From positions 15,427,385 through 15,487,384 of the forward strand of contig NC_088295.1 of assembly GCF_032854445.1 (NCBI RefSeq): a stretch of DNA of 60,000 nucleotides. The letters are read 5' to 3'. The position numbers and the translations under genes are program-made. The stretch is from Liolophura sinensis. Taxonomy: Eukaryota; Mollusca; Polyplacophora; Chitonida; Chitonidae. The notes beneath the pieces were generated by a model. The model saw nothing but the letters and a program-made list of their open reading frames with translations, ran no database searches and was not told where the DNA came from. This document shows, one piece after another, positions 1 through 12,327 of the stretch. Position 1 is the first letter of the stretch. The number at the start of each line of letters is the position of its first letter.

Positions 1-165
1 GGGCTTGCTTGCCTTCAGTAAGGTGTCTCAGTGAAGCAGCACTAGATAAAAGAGAGGTGGAAATCTGTCCTGCAACAAGGAGGCACATTACATGCACTTT
101 AGGGATTCCTTTGTCGTCACATTACTGAACAAATGTTAAGTACGACGTTAAACCCCATGCACTCG
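1..165 (+). mobile_element. SINE-like 3' part at window edge
   Basis: The block ends in TACGACGTTAAACCCC followed by a degenerate ACTC tail (150-165). This is a 3'-end signature I recognise from dispersed SINE-like repeats in mollusc DNA; the preceding AAGGAGGCACATTAC and CCTTTGTCGTCACATTAC words fit the same repeat. The 5' head is beyond the window edge. The call rests on remembered consensus, not on an alignment. Confidence 0.55.
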
Positions 166-3100
166 CTCTGTAAGTGTAAGAGCTAGTTGTAGATAAAACA
201 CGTTTTTTGTAATGTTCAAATGAGTACATGTAGACCTTGTTTACACTTACAAAAATCATGGTGTGTAAATTGGACTACATTGTGTGTGTTTGAAAATTTA
301 ACAAAGACATAACAAAAGCTTTTGCACAACTGTGATCCATGTACATGTATGTCGTATATACATAGGTCTTGATGGACACCTATTACATTGGTTATTTTTT
401 TCAAGTTCATTCATTTTAGGGATGAATGATTGATGAGGAACCAAAATATGTAGCAGTTGGTGAGTAATTACCTAGACATTAGTATCCACAGGGTTAATTA
501 TAAGAGGGTTGGTCTGCAGAGACTGGACAGGTAAACAACTGAAAGCTTGAACCAAGATTGTTTTATCCATTACCCAGCATTTGGGGGCTATTTACAGTTC
601 TATTATACAGGATAAACGAGTAATAGCATTAGTAGGATGTAGACTTGAAGACCTCTATAACAAGGAGATGCTCGCACTGGTATCATCTGGCATTTCCACA
701 GTGATAGCTATTTACCAACAGTGATGTATTTAAGGTAATATTGTCAGGGTAATGGCCTTGTGGCCATATAGCTGCGCCGGTCATGTCAGAGGGGATATTT
801 TATGACTATTTAGGCAATTAGTGCCTTGTTTGCTATCTCCAAGACTGCAGTGGCCAAAGCGTTATTGATGGTGTGGCCTACCTGGGTACGCAAAGAAAAG
901 GCCAAGTGAACTGGACATGTGTAATAGACATGTCATGGGGATTGACAAATGCAGCAGATGCCTTGCTGGGGATGTGCATTCCTCGGTTCATTTGCTGACA
1001 AAGATCATCCTGTCTTTGATTATTGTCCAATCTCAAGGCTAATCACAATAGAAATGGATTCCATCAGAAGGAAAAATTACCCAAACTCCCTCTGTACTGA
1101 CTGGGTGGTCTGATGGCCGAAGGAACTGTCGATCATTCTGCAAATACTGGGCTAGTTGATGGGATCCTGTGTGTGTCTAGGGGAGTTAAATACCAACAGT
1201 TTTCTTAATCAAAACTGATGCCTCCCAAGGAAGGGAAAAGAAATGAAATCACATCCGGAGAAGAAAAAGAGGCCAGATGGATTAAATTCCCCCAAGAGTG
1301 ATGTTACAGTAACACAGGACTTCATGGCCTTACTTCCTAAACACCTGGTAATGAGCTAATTACATTGAGAAAATAAAAACCAGTTGACTGATAACCAAGC
1401 CAACTGTTGAAGATAAAGACTTGTTGATTATTAAGTAAGACAATACGCTCACACACTTTTGTACTGTCAAGTTGATTTATCATGTATTTACCAGTCTTCA
1501 GAACAAACCAATTGAGTGAATGTTAGGCTTTTTCTGTTACACACTGTGTATCTCTTCTATGAAAATGCTTCAATGAATTTGTGATTTCCAAAGAATATGA
1601 TAAAAAGCAAAACGAAACTGCTATTCCCGTATAAGAATAGGGTTGGTTATTTGTTTCTTCACAAAATTGTTGCAGTGCACAGTACATTGTTGTTTTCAGT
1701 TGAGTTGCTTTTTTAATCTGAAGGATGGAAGAAGACCTCATCAGAAAAAATGGAAGACAGAATGTTTCCAAAATCCCAAATAATGATGCTCAGAACTGGT
1801 TACATTAATCCCACATGGATAGAACCTTCACAGAGTAAATATGACATAAACCAGCTGAACTTGCATGTATGAGAAAGTGCAAACTGAAGTATTTCTTGTG
1901 CAGATATTGGTAACATTCCAATATGAAATCCTTGTCACATCCAAACATAACACATTGTGGGAGTGACTTTAGGGCATGGTCTACATGACAGTGGACATAA
2001 CCTTTGTCTGAAGGATTAACACTTGAGAATGAATGCAGAAGCCTTGTTCTCATGGAGCATATTTGCGTTAATGACTTGTCTCATGCTTCTTGATCGAACA
2101 GAAATCATAAATGTTGTATTCCATTTCATTTGTAGTATTCAGATCTAGCTCTGTATCAGTTGGGACGTTTTGATGTTTTTCTGCATGTCATACCTTGTGT
2201 GTACAAATTTAGCCATTGACTGGACTGATTTAAGAAGCCATAACTGTAAGAGCTCAGGATGATAATGTTGGAAATGTTTTCTTTTGAGGGTGAATGTACA
2301 GAAGTATTAACTCTGTTTGCTCTGTGAGAATTCTTACACCTAGGACATCAAGTGAATGCCTACAACATGCTGAAAAAAAGGAAGCAAAAGATATTTAAAG
2401 TTGTTTTGGAGGTAATGATGCAGTGTATCCGATGTACCAAATATTCAACAGGATTATTTTATTATTTTCTTATTAGTACCATAACATGGATTATCAACTC
2501 TGCTCTGATAGGTCGAAATGATTGTGGTGTTCTATTTCGGATGGTTACTAATTGTTTGTAATTGATGATAATAATCTTCAGAACTGAACGCTACATGTAG
2601 CTGCTCTTGGGGCAGTTGTCTAACTTGTGTTCTTGTGTGGCCAGTGTGTAAACACATATCATCTATGGGCTGGGGGCCTGGCTATATAACCTGCACTAAA
2701 CAATTTTGTGCACTCTAATGTAATTTTCTTGCCCTCGTTGAAGGAATCATCTGGGGAATAAAGTCTGGTTTCTTTAGACAAGATAGAAATCTGTTCGTCC
2801 AGCTGGAAATGTCTGACTCTTCCCTGGAGAGGAACTGCTCAATTTGCCCTGCTATTTTCCTGTCAATTCTCTAATGGTGTACATTGCTAGACTCAGCTCT
2901 AATTGACCCATTTGAGCTTTACCAAATGAACAGGGTATCTTCTTGCACAACACCGTGAAAGTTCCCATCAAAACTTTTTTCTGTTATTCACTAGTTCATG
3001 TTGTCCTGTTCAAATGTCTCTTAAAAGTTGGCATTGACATTGACCAAAGCCTCATATATACTGGATAAACGGATAGCAAATCTGAATGACTGAGTCTGAC

Positions 3101-3609
3101 CAGACTGGGTTGTAATGAACAATAAAATACATGGCAGTATTGTTGGTATTATTGATAACACAAGTGAGAGGAAGATTTCAAATAGTTCAGCCGTCTCTGT
3201 TTGTGTTGTGTTATGGAATCTCATAATTGTTGCCATTCGTGTAAGTTAAAGCATACATTTTGCTTTTTTAGTGCACTAAGGTCAGCCACTTTTCTGGTAA
3301 ATGTCCTGCCCTATTCATCATACTCAAACTATAACTGTGCCAGACAATAATGTCAGTTGCAAGAGTGTTCTACATTTGAAGTGTAAATGATTTAAATTTT
3401 CAGAACTTGATCTAAAATTTGCCTTTGTTTTCCATGTTAATGGCTGTAATCAGCTTTCAGATATTAACAGCTAGAGTGTTGGAGCATTTCTTTCTCTCTC
3501 TACTGTCTGATAAGTGCAAAGGTACATTTAGCCATCTTAGTGTTGTCCTTGTGCACTTGATTATGAACAGGTAAAATGACAATTAAAGTGTACATATATT
3601 AATTGGTGT

Positions 3610-3757
3610 CATTCGTGACCTACCAGCAATTTATGGATGGTCATTGGCTTCCCAGGGGTTCTATCTGGTTTCCTTCCATCATAATGCTGGTCGCTATGGT
3701 TCATCTGAAATATTCTTAGCCTCGGCATAAAACTCCAGCGAAATAAATAAATGAATC
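3610..3757 (+). mobile_element. 5'-truncated, diverged SINE (same family as 9661-9915)
   Basis: It aligns by eye with the element at 9661: GGATGGTC, then GGTTTCCTTCCATCATAATG, then GAAATATTCTT, then a CGGCATAAAAC box and an AAATAAATAAATGAATC tail. The tRNA-derived head is missing. A (TA)n tract begins about 20 bp beyond the tail. Confidence 0.7.
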
Positions 3758-3776
3758 CTTCATTACCTGTGTGTCT

Positions 3777-3778
<2 letters not shown>

Positions 3779-3828
<50 letters not shown>
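3779..3828. repeat. (TA)25 microsatellite
   Basis: An uninterrupted run of 25 TA units lies just downstream of the SINE tail at 3757. Confidence 0.98.
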
Positions 3829-3834
<6 letters not shown>

Positions 3835-4620
3835 CAACATTATGATGTCAGCGGATACCATTAAGCCAGGGATAGCCTACCTATAAGGTCACTCATAATC
3901 ATTAGACAATAACTTTCTTGGCAGTCAGAGCAGGGCTGGTCAGAAGTTGCTGAATTATGGATGAAGTAATGTCTGAGGACTGATGGTTAATCTGTCATTA
4001 AGGCTGATGTATAGGTGCAGTCTGCTTTGCTCTTCATGAAAAAATAACGGATGGTGTCAGGTAAACTGTTCAGGACGCTATCACAACCACACGCCAACAG
4101 TGTACAGACAGAAAGGTCAAGGAAATGAAACCTGAACATTGTGAAAGTTTCTAGTAAGCCAGTGTGAATGTTGAAATCAGAGAAGCAAACTTGTATGCCC
4201 GGTTTAGCTGTTGTAGCACTGAATTTCAGACTGTTTCAAGCATATTGATACATGTGTCATTGGTGTGGCAGGTACTGTGCATGTTGAGCTTGTAATGATA
4301 CAGGTACAGTTTTGTGAGGAGTTGGCATCTGGGAGAACAGATTAATATACTTGTTTGAATTTCAGATGTGGAAAGAATTTTGAATTATGAATGATGTGAA
4401 ATTTGAAGAGTTAAGTTTAGAATATACATGCATCAGGACAGAATTTCATTTGATGTGGTTTGAGAATTTAGCAGAGGTGGATTGGAAAGGAAGATGAGGT
4501 GGATTGGGAATGCAGATGAGATGGGACAGGACAATATATGAAGGGTAGAAATGAATAAATTCAAAAGTTGAATATTAAAGTGCCGATGAGATTTCATGTA
4601 TACAAATGATATACATGTAT

Positions 4621-5450
4621 GATTAGAATACAGGTGATGTGAAGTAGGAGGCAGGTGAGGTGGGATGTTAATGCAGGTGAGGTAGGATTGGAATACATTT
4701 GAGGTGGGATGTTAATGTAGGTGAGGTCGGGTGGGAATACATGTGAGGTGGAATTGGAATACGGATGAGGTAAGATTGTAATGCAGGCAAGGTGGGATGT
4801 TAATGCAGATGAGGTGGGATTGAAATACATTTGAGGTGGGATGTTAATGTAGGTGAGGTCGGGTGGGAATACATGTGAGGTGGAATTGGAATACAGATGA
4901 GGTAAGATTGTAATGCAGGCGAGGTTGGATTGAAATACATTTGAGGTGGGATGTTAATGTAGGTGAGGTCGGGTGGGAATACATGTGAGGTGGAATTGGA
5001 ATACAGATGAGGTAAGATTGTAATGCAGGCGAGGTGGGATGTTAATGCAGATGAGGTGGGATTGAAATGCAGGTGAGGTGGGATGTTAATGCAGATGAGG
5101 TGGGATTGGAATACAGGTGAGGTGGAATTGGAATACAGGTGAGGAGAGCGGTTGATGCAGGTGAGGAGGGATGTTGATCCAGGTGAGGTGGGATGTTAAT
5201 GCAAGTGAAGTGGGATTGGAATGTAGATGAGGTGGGATTGGAATGCAGACGAGGTGGATTGGAATACAGGTGTGGTAAGATGGAAATGCAGGTTATGTGG
5301 TGTGTTAATGCAGGTTATGGGGGATTGGAATGCAGGTGAGGCGGCATGGGAATAGAAGTGAGGTGAGATGGGAATATGGAAAAGCTAACGTGTGACAAAT
5401 GAGGTAGGATTGGAATGCAGGTGAGGTTTGATTAGAATACAGGTGAATGT
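4621..5450. repeat. 22-bp minisatellite with higher-order structure
   Basis: Tandem 22-bp units of the form GAGGTGGGATNNNAATNCAG plus GT or AT. Within it, a 6-unit block (4701-4832, 132 bp) is followed by a 5-unit version (4833-4942, 110 bp, one unit lost) and a further copy from 4943. This shows block duplication rather than unit-by-unit growth. Edges at about 4621-4670 and 5270-5450 are degenerate. The minus strand stays open in places because three units (66 bp) are in frame, but the peptides are only the repeat translated. Confidence 0.95.
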
Positions 5451-6421
5451 GAACAAATTGACAGGTGTATGTAACAGGTGAGATAGGTTTAGAATGTAGG
5501 AATACATAGGAAGTGTCAATATCAGCAGTCAGTTGGGATCGAGGGACATGACTACTTTGTATCGGTGTATTTAACTGTATATGAATACTCTTCCAATACT
5601 GACAGAGATGTTCCTTCAAAGAGAGGTCTCTTAGATGTAGCTACATGTATGTGAAGCTAAGGCCCCTGCAATTCCATAATATGTGACTCTTAGTGTGGAT
5701 TTGCCAACAAACTGCTAAAGATTCCTGACTACCAGTTATCTCCCAGTGATCCATAAACTGTGCATGGTGTAGCTGAAAGAGTTTGGATGAGGACTGAAGT
5801 GCTGCTGTGCAGGCACTGTAGGCCTAGGTCTACATGTTACATTTCTCTAGCTTCTGGTGGGGATTCTCCAGGGGAGTCTATTCAGAAACCGGTCACTTGA
5901 GAGTGGGGGGCAGTTCTAGTCCCCCACATTCTCACAGAAATGATCGCTTTAAGAGCCATCCTTGCTCCATTATCTTGATACTGTAGCTGTATGTCCTTGG
6001 GTGTCCTTTTGAAAAGGCTACTTATCGGCAAATAATGGCTACATTATAACTGGAGAAAACCAATGCTCTTAGCCAGCTATATTAAGCCACCCTAGTCGGT
6101 TTGAAATGGGGACATAAATAAAAGACGCTGAAGGACAGCTAGCTTTCAGTAAATGAAAACCAAAACAGTGAACTTTCACAATCAAATGTTTCACATTTTC
6201 GGCTATTCTTGTTTTACATGAGTGGCACAGGAGAGTGAGATTTCAGTCCTGTTTGTAAATGACAAGCCATATACATGTAACACTGTCAGTTAGCCTGTTA
6301 CATTAAGTATTAGAGGTCAGGGAATGAAACAAAATGTAGATAAAATGTTGAAGTCTATAACCCAGAACTACTAGAATATTATTTACTGTACCCAACACTG
6401 AACACTTCAATGTCTGGATTG

Positions 6422-6686
6422 TTTAGAATGACTGCTTTTGATAACAGCTTGTCAATAAAAGGTCCAGCAGGAAAAAATGTGTGTAATTTTGCTTGTTTGT
6501 TTGTCCAGTTTGCTTGTCTTCTGTGGTGTACATTTGTAATATATACATTTTGAAACCCTGTTTCCCTGGACCCATTTTCACAAAACTTTGTAAATCAGAA
6601 ATACTACCTGGTAAATTTATTGATAAGTGACATTTCTGGCTGCTTTGGAATGACCACACTTGATAACAGCTTGTCAATAGTAGGTC
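6422..6686. repeat. 43-bp direct repeat pair, 222 bp apart
   Basis: Positions 6422-6464 and 6644-6686 are near copies that share the exact 20-mer TTGATAACAGCTTGTCAATA. The second copy ends 112 bp before exon A. They may be termini of a small insertion or a segmental duplication; no wider similarity between them was obvious. Confidence 0.8.
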
Positions 6687-6798
6687 TGAAACAAAGATGC
6701 TTGATGTTGGTGGTTCAATTTCAATTTCTTCTGTTTTTTGTGCTTTTGTGTCATTTTACCATGGAGATCATCTTTTCTGATTTGTTGTTTTTGGACAG

Positions 6799-6894
6799 GG
6801 TGACATCAGAAACCTGACAGAAGTGGAAGCAGCCTTTGAAGATGTAGACTGTGCTTATCATCTGGCCTCATACGGAATGTCAGGTAGAGAACAG
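6799..6894 (+). CDS. SDR42E1: SDR42E-like dehydrogenase, internal exon A
   Basis: This 96-nt exon encodes 32 residues beginning GDIRNLTEVEAAF and ending in HLASYGMSGREQ. These are hallmark stretches of the SDR42E branch of extended short-chain dehydrogenases (3-beta-HSD-like, NAD(P)-dependent, predicted to act on steroid- or lipid-type alcohols; in vertebrates a predicted membrane-associated enzyme). The GDIR segment follows the second Rossmann beta-alpha unit, and the HLAS segment is the strand near the cofactor. A pyrimidine-rich acceptor ends at 6798 and a GTGAGT donor begins at 6895. The exon starts and ends in phase 0. The upstream exon with the glycine-rich dinucleotide-binding motif was searched for in 1-6798 and not seen. 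SDR42E1 and SDR42E2 cannot be separated on this fragment. Confidence 0.87.
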
Positions 6895-8958
6895 GTGAGT
6901 AAAAAGATATTTGCAATCTATGCATCTGTGTCTTTCTGTGTTGTTGGTGTGTTGATAATGTAGACATGAATGATTTATTAGAATATAGTTAAATCATTCA
7001 ACGAGCACTATCTGTTTTCCACTGCTTGGCAAATGCCTCAGCTTGTGTAAGTTTATAACATTGTAAGTAGATTATTTATAGAATTGCTTAAAGTCTTAAT
7101 TACAGAGATTGAGGTGGAATAGTAATCACAATATTCAAAACAGTCATTTCTAAGACATAAAATAAAGCAGTTCGTTGTATCCCTACAAAGTCTAAATAAC
7201 AACTAAACAAGGCAGGTTAATTGGTACATTATTCTGGCTATGAAGCCATTGCTAGCTAACTCTCTAAGTTTTTGGAGGGGATTTTGAGGTTAATGGAAAT
7301 AATTACTGTTAGTGATAGACACATATACATGCAGTATAAATGAAAAATCGGAAGAGTTAAGTATTGCCTTTTGTTTGGTTTGGTATTGATAAAGCTGATA
7401 ATATGGCTCTCACTGTCCCAGTTTTACATCCACTGGTTAACCTCTGTAGGTGTTAATTGCTGAACAAGGATTAAATGACTTGGTGTGAAGGTTATAAGCC
7501 ATTTAGCACATCTTGTTAACATTAGTGTGGTCCCTGGTGGCTACACTGTGATACCTCCCTGTGAATGAGGCTTAATTTGGCTGTGGAAGTAAGTATCAGC
7601 CTTGTGGTTTCCCACTGCCCAAGGAAACTGCTTCTGGTGATTACTCCAGAAACACAGGTGTGGCCATCTCCCTAACAGCTCCCCTCCCTCCCATCCACAC
7701 ACAGGCAAAGGGTGCTACTACTCTTAGACTCAGTGTGGTCAGCTAATAAATTAGACAGCTTCCTCAGTCTGTCTGCTATATCTCCACACTCCATATATCC
7801 AGTAAGACAGTAATGATCCATGAGGCTTGTTGGGAATTTGTAGAACAAACTAGGATCTGTTCCTTAGATGTGGAAGTTGTACCCCCTCAGGTATCCTGCA
7901 TGTACCTTCAAGGGGGGTTAAAACAGAGCTGCATTTGCAGTATTAATGAGGCAGTTCATCTAGTACATGCACAGCACATCTACAGCTGCCACATGCTTAG
8001 CCAGATATGTGTTCCTTGGAGTACCCAGACAAGCATAACTGTGTATTAGCCACAGTGAATTCAGATCCTGCTACTGTCTTGGGCAGGTATGAGGAAACTC
8101 ACAGGTGCTCTACTTGTACCCATTGGAGTGAACATATATATGCCTGAGTAAACATATATATGCCTTGAAAAAACAAAGCTTAGTACTTTGTAAGGTTTTA
8201 AATTTAGCCAGTGTATACAAATATCTAAATATCCATCCAAAACCTATTGAGTTCAGAAGGTAACATTATCCATTATGGCTTTTTCCTTCACCTTGACTAC
8301 ATTCATCTGATCTGCACCTTTAACAAATCAAGGGAGAGAAAAGGTGAATGTTTTAGCGCTAAGTGACGTTTAAACATCCTGTTACTCGGCTGTGTGTAAA
8401 CAGAGCACTTTTGGTACCTTTGATTTCAAAGACATTTCATTTGGGGCCCAGTGGGCAGTATTTGCTCTGCTGATGCCCAGGCTTCTTTATATCTGTAGCA
8501 CAGGTATGTTACCACCTGGTGTGATGTCACTGTTGCCACAGTTTCTTCCTCATCAGAGCAGAAAGATCAAACAGGAGAAAGCCAGAGATAAGTGCAATGG
8601 TCAATCATTGCTAAGTGGAAGAAAAATACAATGCAAGACTTTTTAAGCTATCACACATTGAAATAGTTAATTGACACATTTCTTATAAGAGCAGTTTAGA
8701 AACTGAAGGATTCACCATACAAAGGAAAAAAGCACTTGAAAATTTGATGAAAGAGAAAACTGTCAATCAGCTTGATGTGAACATGGTGGTGGAACAGTCT
8801 CTATTTTTTTGTTGTTCAGTGTGTGAGTTTTTGCTTTGATATGCTTTGACAGACTTGTTACATAACATCTGATATCTGATTAAGTTATTTATTTGTTTGG
8901 TTGTTAGTCAATCCTAAGAATTTTTTTATTTTATATGAAAACATTGAGTTTAAAGGTT

Positions 8959-9118
8959 GAAGAAACCAGGGTAGACAACTACAATTCATTAGCTAGCCAA
9001 CAAACCACCTGGCTTAAAGCTGCATCTGAAGTGGTGAATGTTGGATTCAAGCCTGTGACTTGGTCAGTCAAACTTCTTTGAGACCAACCCTTTAGTCAAA
9101 TGAGCCAGAGAGTGCCTG
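8959..9118 (-). mobile_element. tRNA-derived SINE-like element, minus strand
   Basis: Read on the minus strand, the head has TGGCTCATTTGAC (A-box-like) and, some 55 bp on, GGCTTGAATCC, close to the pol III B box GGTTCRANNCC. The body continues through a GGTGGTTTGTTGGC word to about 8959. The order and the words match a repeat type I associate with mollusc genomes. It is too degenerate to be a functional tRNA gene. Confidence 0.55.
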
Positions 9119-9660
9119 GTAACTGATTATACGATATGTCTAAAGACTTGGCCCAGTGGGAAATCTTTTCCAAGAAGCTTTTGATCAATAAGCACATTGT
9201 CTCACAGATAACTAGTGTGGACATGGACAGTGAGTGGACAAGGTGAGGATGACCTGGCAGGTATCACATTTCTGTTAATGAGCGGCTAGGTGAGCTCTCT
9301 GAGAGACTCTGTAACACCATCAGGGAGATTATTTACTGGATTTGGTAGACAACTATAAAATCACATTGTGGTCAGCAATAATGATATTTACAAGCCAGAA
9401 TAACTGATACATGATACGATGAAGTTGTTATTGAACTCTTGCGGGTTAATTGTGGAAGTGCATCTACATGTAGAAGGACATCCAGTGTGAATGGTGATGG
9501 AATATCAGGACTCAGAAATAGTGTTTATGAACTAGGGGTCTTGCTGTCTTTGGCTGCGCTCAAGACCATTTAGCCTTGGCTAAAGAGATGACATGGCTAA
9601 ATCCATCTCATTTGCATTGCCAGAGTACTTACATAAATAATTTTATTTAGGAATTAGCAG

Positions 9661-9915
9661 GGGGCCTTCGAGGCTCAGTTGGTTAGCGTGCTAGCCGCTC
9701 GCCGATGCGGTCGCTGTGAGGAAGTCCAGCTCAAGTTGGCTTCCTCTCCGGCTGTATGTGGGAAAGTCTGCCAGCAGCCTGCGGATGGTCGTGGCTTTCC
9801 CCTGGGCTCTGCCAGGTTTCCTCCCACCATAATGCTGGCCGTCATATATAAGTGACATATTCTTGAGTACAGCGCAAAACACCCATAAGCCCATAAACTT
9901 CATTTAGTCCTACAG
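9661..9915 (+). mobile_element. tRNA-headed SINE, nearly full length
   Basis: The head GGCTCAGTTGGTTAGCGTG matches a pol III A box. A decayed B box (GTGAGGAAGTCCAGC) follows, then a body with CTGCGGATGGTCGTGG, GGTTTCCTCCCACCATAATG and ATATTCTTGAGTAC, ending in GCGCAAAACACC and AT-rich sequence. This layout of tRNA-derived head, conserved central part and shared 3' end is that of bivalve and gastropod SINEs (possibly the family published as BivONSINE1; not verifiable here). GC content is clearly above the flanks. The minus-strand 70-residue ORF over it is not a gene. Confidence 0.82.
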
Positions 9916-9934
9916 GAGAAATGTTCTTGTGAAA

Positions 9935-9949
9935 ATATATATATATATA
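9935..9949. repeat. Short (AT)n tract
   Basis: About seven AT units shortly after the end of the SINE at 9915. Confidence 0.9.
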
Positions 9950-12327
9950 AAAAACTGCTGAAATGGGTGAATCTTGTGTCTAATTTCATTGCAACTTTTA
10001 GGATGATGTTGAAGACAGTATTATATGTGTGGAAAAACAAAACAGTGTTTAAACAACATTAAAGAAATCCCTATATTTATGTAACAATCAAGGGTCAACA
10101 ATGTATACAGAAATTCATGGAAGGAAAATGATAAGATTTGCCATATTTTTTGTTATTTTGACTTTTGAGCTCAAAGTAATGGAATATTTCTTTGCAGAAC
10201 ACAGTCATCCAGGTTGCTGTATCCTGCGAGTTATATTGACTCTCTGTAGGCTGGCTCTCCATGCTTCATTGGCCAGCATGCTGGCAGATATTTCATTATA
10301 AAATAGCTTAACCATTTTTAAAGCCTAGTCATAAGAGAGTAATTGATCATGTAAATTGATGCCCATAACATCCTGTCAACTTGTGGTGCTCGCATGTGTT
10401 CAGTTGACAAAGTATAACATTTCTCATACTTGTAAAAACCCGTTCATAGATTTCAATTTATCATAGGCAATCTTTTTCTCACTAGCTACTGCTTTTAGTG
10501 AACCCTTATATTGGGGTTTTGTGAAGTGACTAGATGGTGCCAGATAACAGACGGTTTTTGGAGAAGGAAAAGACCCACAATAAATCCTGGGCATTAGAGA
10601 ATTCATTTTACTATCACTGAGTTGTCTTGGTTCAATCCCAGCTTTTTTGACCACTTTTTGATCATTTACAAAGACACTGCTTGAAGACTGCTGTGACCAT
10701 GATTGCTAAAGATCAATATTTTGAGGAATCATCCATGTTAAATCTGAGGCTGGGGTTAAAATGACTCGATTGGTCCAGAGCTTGCCTTGCGGGACACTGT
10801 ATTATCTTTAGACACAATCTACGTCCATAAACTTAGTAGGATGATGGTACCCAAGACCTTTGCTGCCCTGCACTACCATTTTCATCTTCATGATATATGT
10901 TGATGAAGAGATGTTCTGGCATTACAACAGAATTCCGATGCAGTTGAATATTGATGGAAAAACGACTGCCAGCTATCCCCCAAATCGCATAAACACATAT
11001 CATGTCAGAGTATCTTAAACCTTTAGACATCACTGGAAAATGAGAAACTTGTGTCACTTAAAAAATATCCATTCCTAGTCTGGAGAAACTTTATTGGATG
11101 GGAGGTTCTAAAGGCAGTTGGTAACATGCTGTCCACAGTGCCTTAAGTAAACAAATATTGATGGCTGTAGAAGACCATGGGTTAAGTAAGGGCTACATGG
11201 TATTCAGAGAGGGTACAGGCTGTACCAATGACTTGAACTTAGGATGTTGACTACATTTCCTGAACATCTGCTTGCTCCATTAAGCTGTTAAATAGGGAGG
11301 GATACATGGCTCTGTTTCTGCCCTTGCAGTTATATGACATTTTTTTCCCTAACAGTTGATGATATAAGTCATTGGTTAGATCTATTTGAAGTTAAGATTT
11401 TTTGAGAGCAATTTTCCTGGTCGCTGTCAGTATGTCGTTTGATGGTTGTGCATTTGAATCATTTATTCAGGATTCACACATCATTTGCTCGAAACTGTTT
11501 CCGTAGCAATCAGTCTCAGTTTCAAAACTCACTTAATTAAATTAGTTATTTAATTATTTTCATATTTAGACCAACCATTAAAGGTCCATACCAAGTTTGA
11601 ATTTGAATAAATTTAACAGCTGTTGTGGAAAAACAACTGTTAAAAAAGGGGAAATGTGTTTCATTTTCTGCACATGTGCACACTGAAACCAGCAAACTGA
11701 GATAGGTGATCTTAAACTTCTCTGACTTGTACATTAAGTTATTTGAGGCTAATTCCTATGTGGTCATCAGGCAGGAAACGAATCCATCAAATTTCTGACT
11801 TCTGCAGTGTATTATTTACACTGGTAAATTTATTGGAGACATTTGAAAAATATTAGATCTTACTTCATATGTTAACAATGTGGTAAAAGAGCAATTGCAA
11901 AAATTACACATGTGATCACACACAGTGTTAAGTTTTTAAAAAATATATAGGAATTTCCTTCAGTGATAAAAGTTTTCTTTTGCACAGTTTATGGATATCG
12001 CTTCTGTTATTACATTTTTCATAGTTCACACCCAGATGCAATGACGGGGGAAAAGAGACATTTGTTTCATGACGTTCCAATCTGAGCTCAGCGGTATGAC
12101 ATCATAATACATGTTCAGTGCAATTTTACGTTCCTACCCCACTCAACAACGAGACACGTCATATATAACTTTGAAAAATCAAGGTCAACTGCAATGGAAT
12201 GAGCTTGCCGTTGGTTGGTCTAAAATGCATGGCCTCTGTGGAGGGAGGGAAACAGAATGGCAGCAATAAGCAGCCTGAAATATGACGTTATTGCCCCATT
12301 TCTTCATTTTTTGGGGGTAGAATAGAC

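Larger units (their letters stand above)
1..6798 (+). other. Intron or 5' flank upstream of exon A
   Basis: No exon is supported here. The stretch holds a SINE-like tail at 1-165, a truncated SINE at 3610-3757, a (TA)n tract at 3779-3828, a 22-bp minisatellite at 4621-5450 and a 43-bp direct repeat pair ending 112 bp before exon A. Since exon A begins in phase 0 with a good acceptor, at least the 3' part must be intron. I found no GGxGxxG-coding exon, start codon context or promoter that I could defend. 165-3600 and 5450-6420 otherwise show only unique AT-rich sequence. Confidence 0.7.

Noticed and set aside
4594-5619. Minus-strand Pro/Ser/Thr-rich ORFs
   Set aside because: Mostly translation of the 22-bp minisatellite; open only because three units are 66 bp.
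1-6798. Searched for the N-terminal GGxGxxG exon and a promoter
   Set aside because: No glycine-rich coding match and no defensible core promoter; probably upstream of the window.
9691-9903. 70-residue minus-strand ORF
   Set aside because: Lies over the SINE at 9661-9915, antisense to it.
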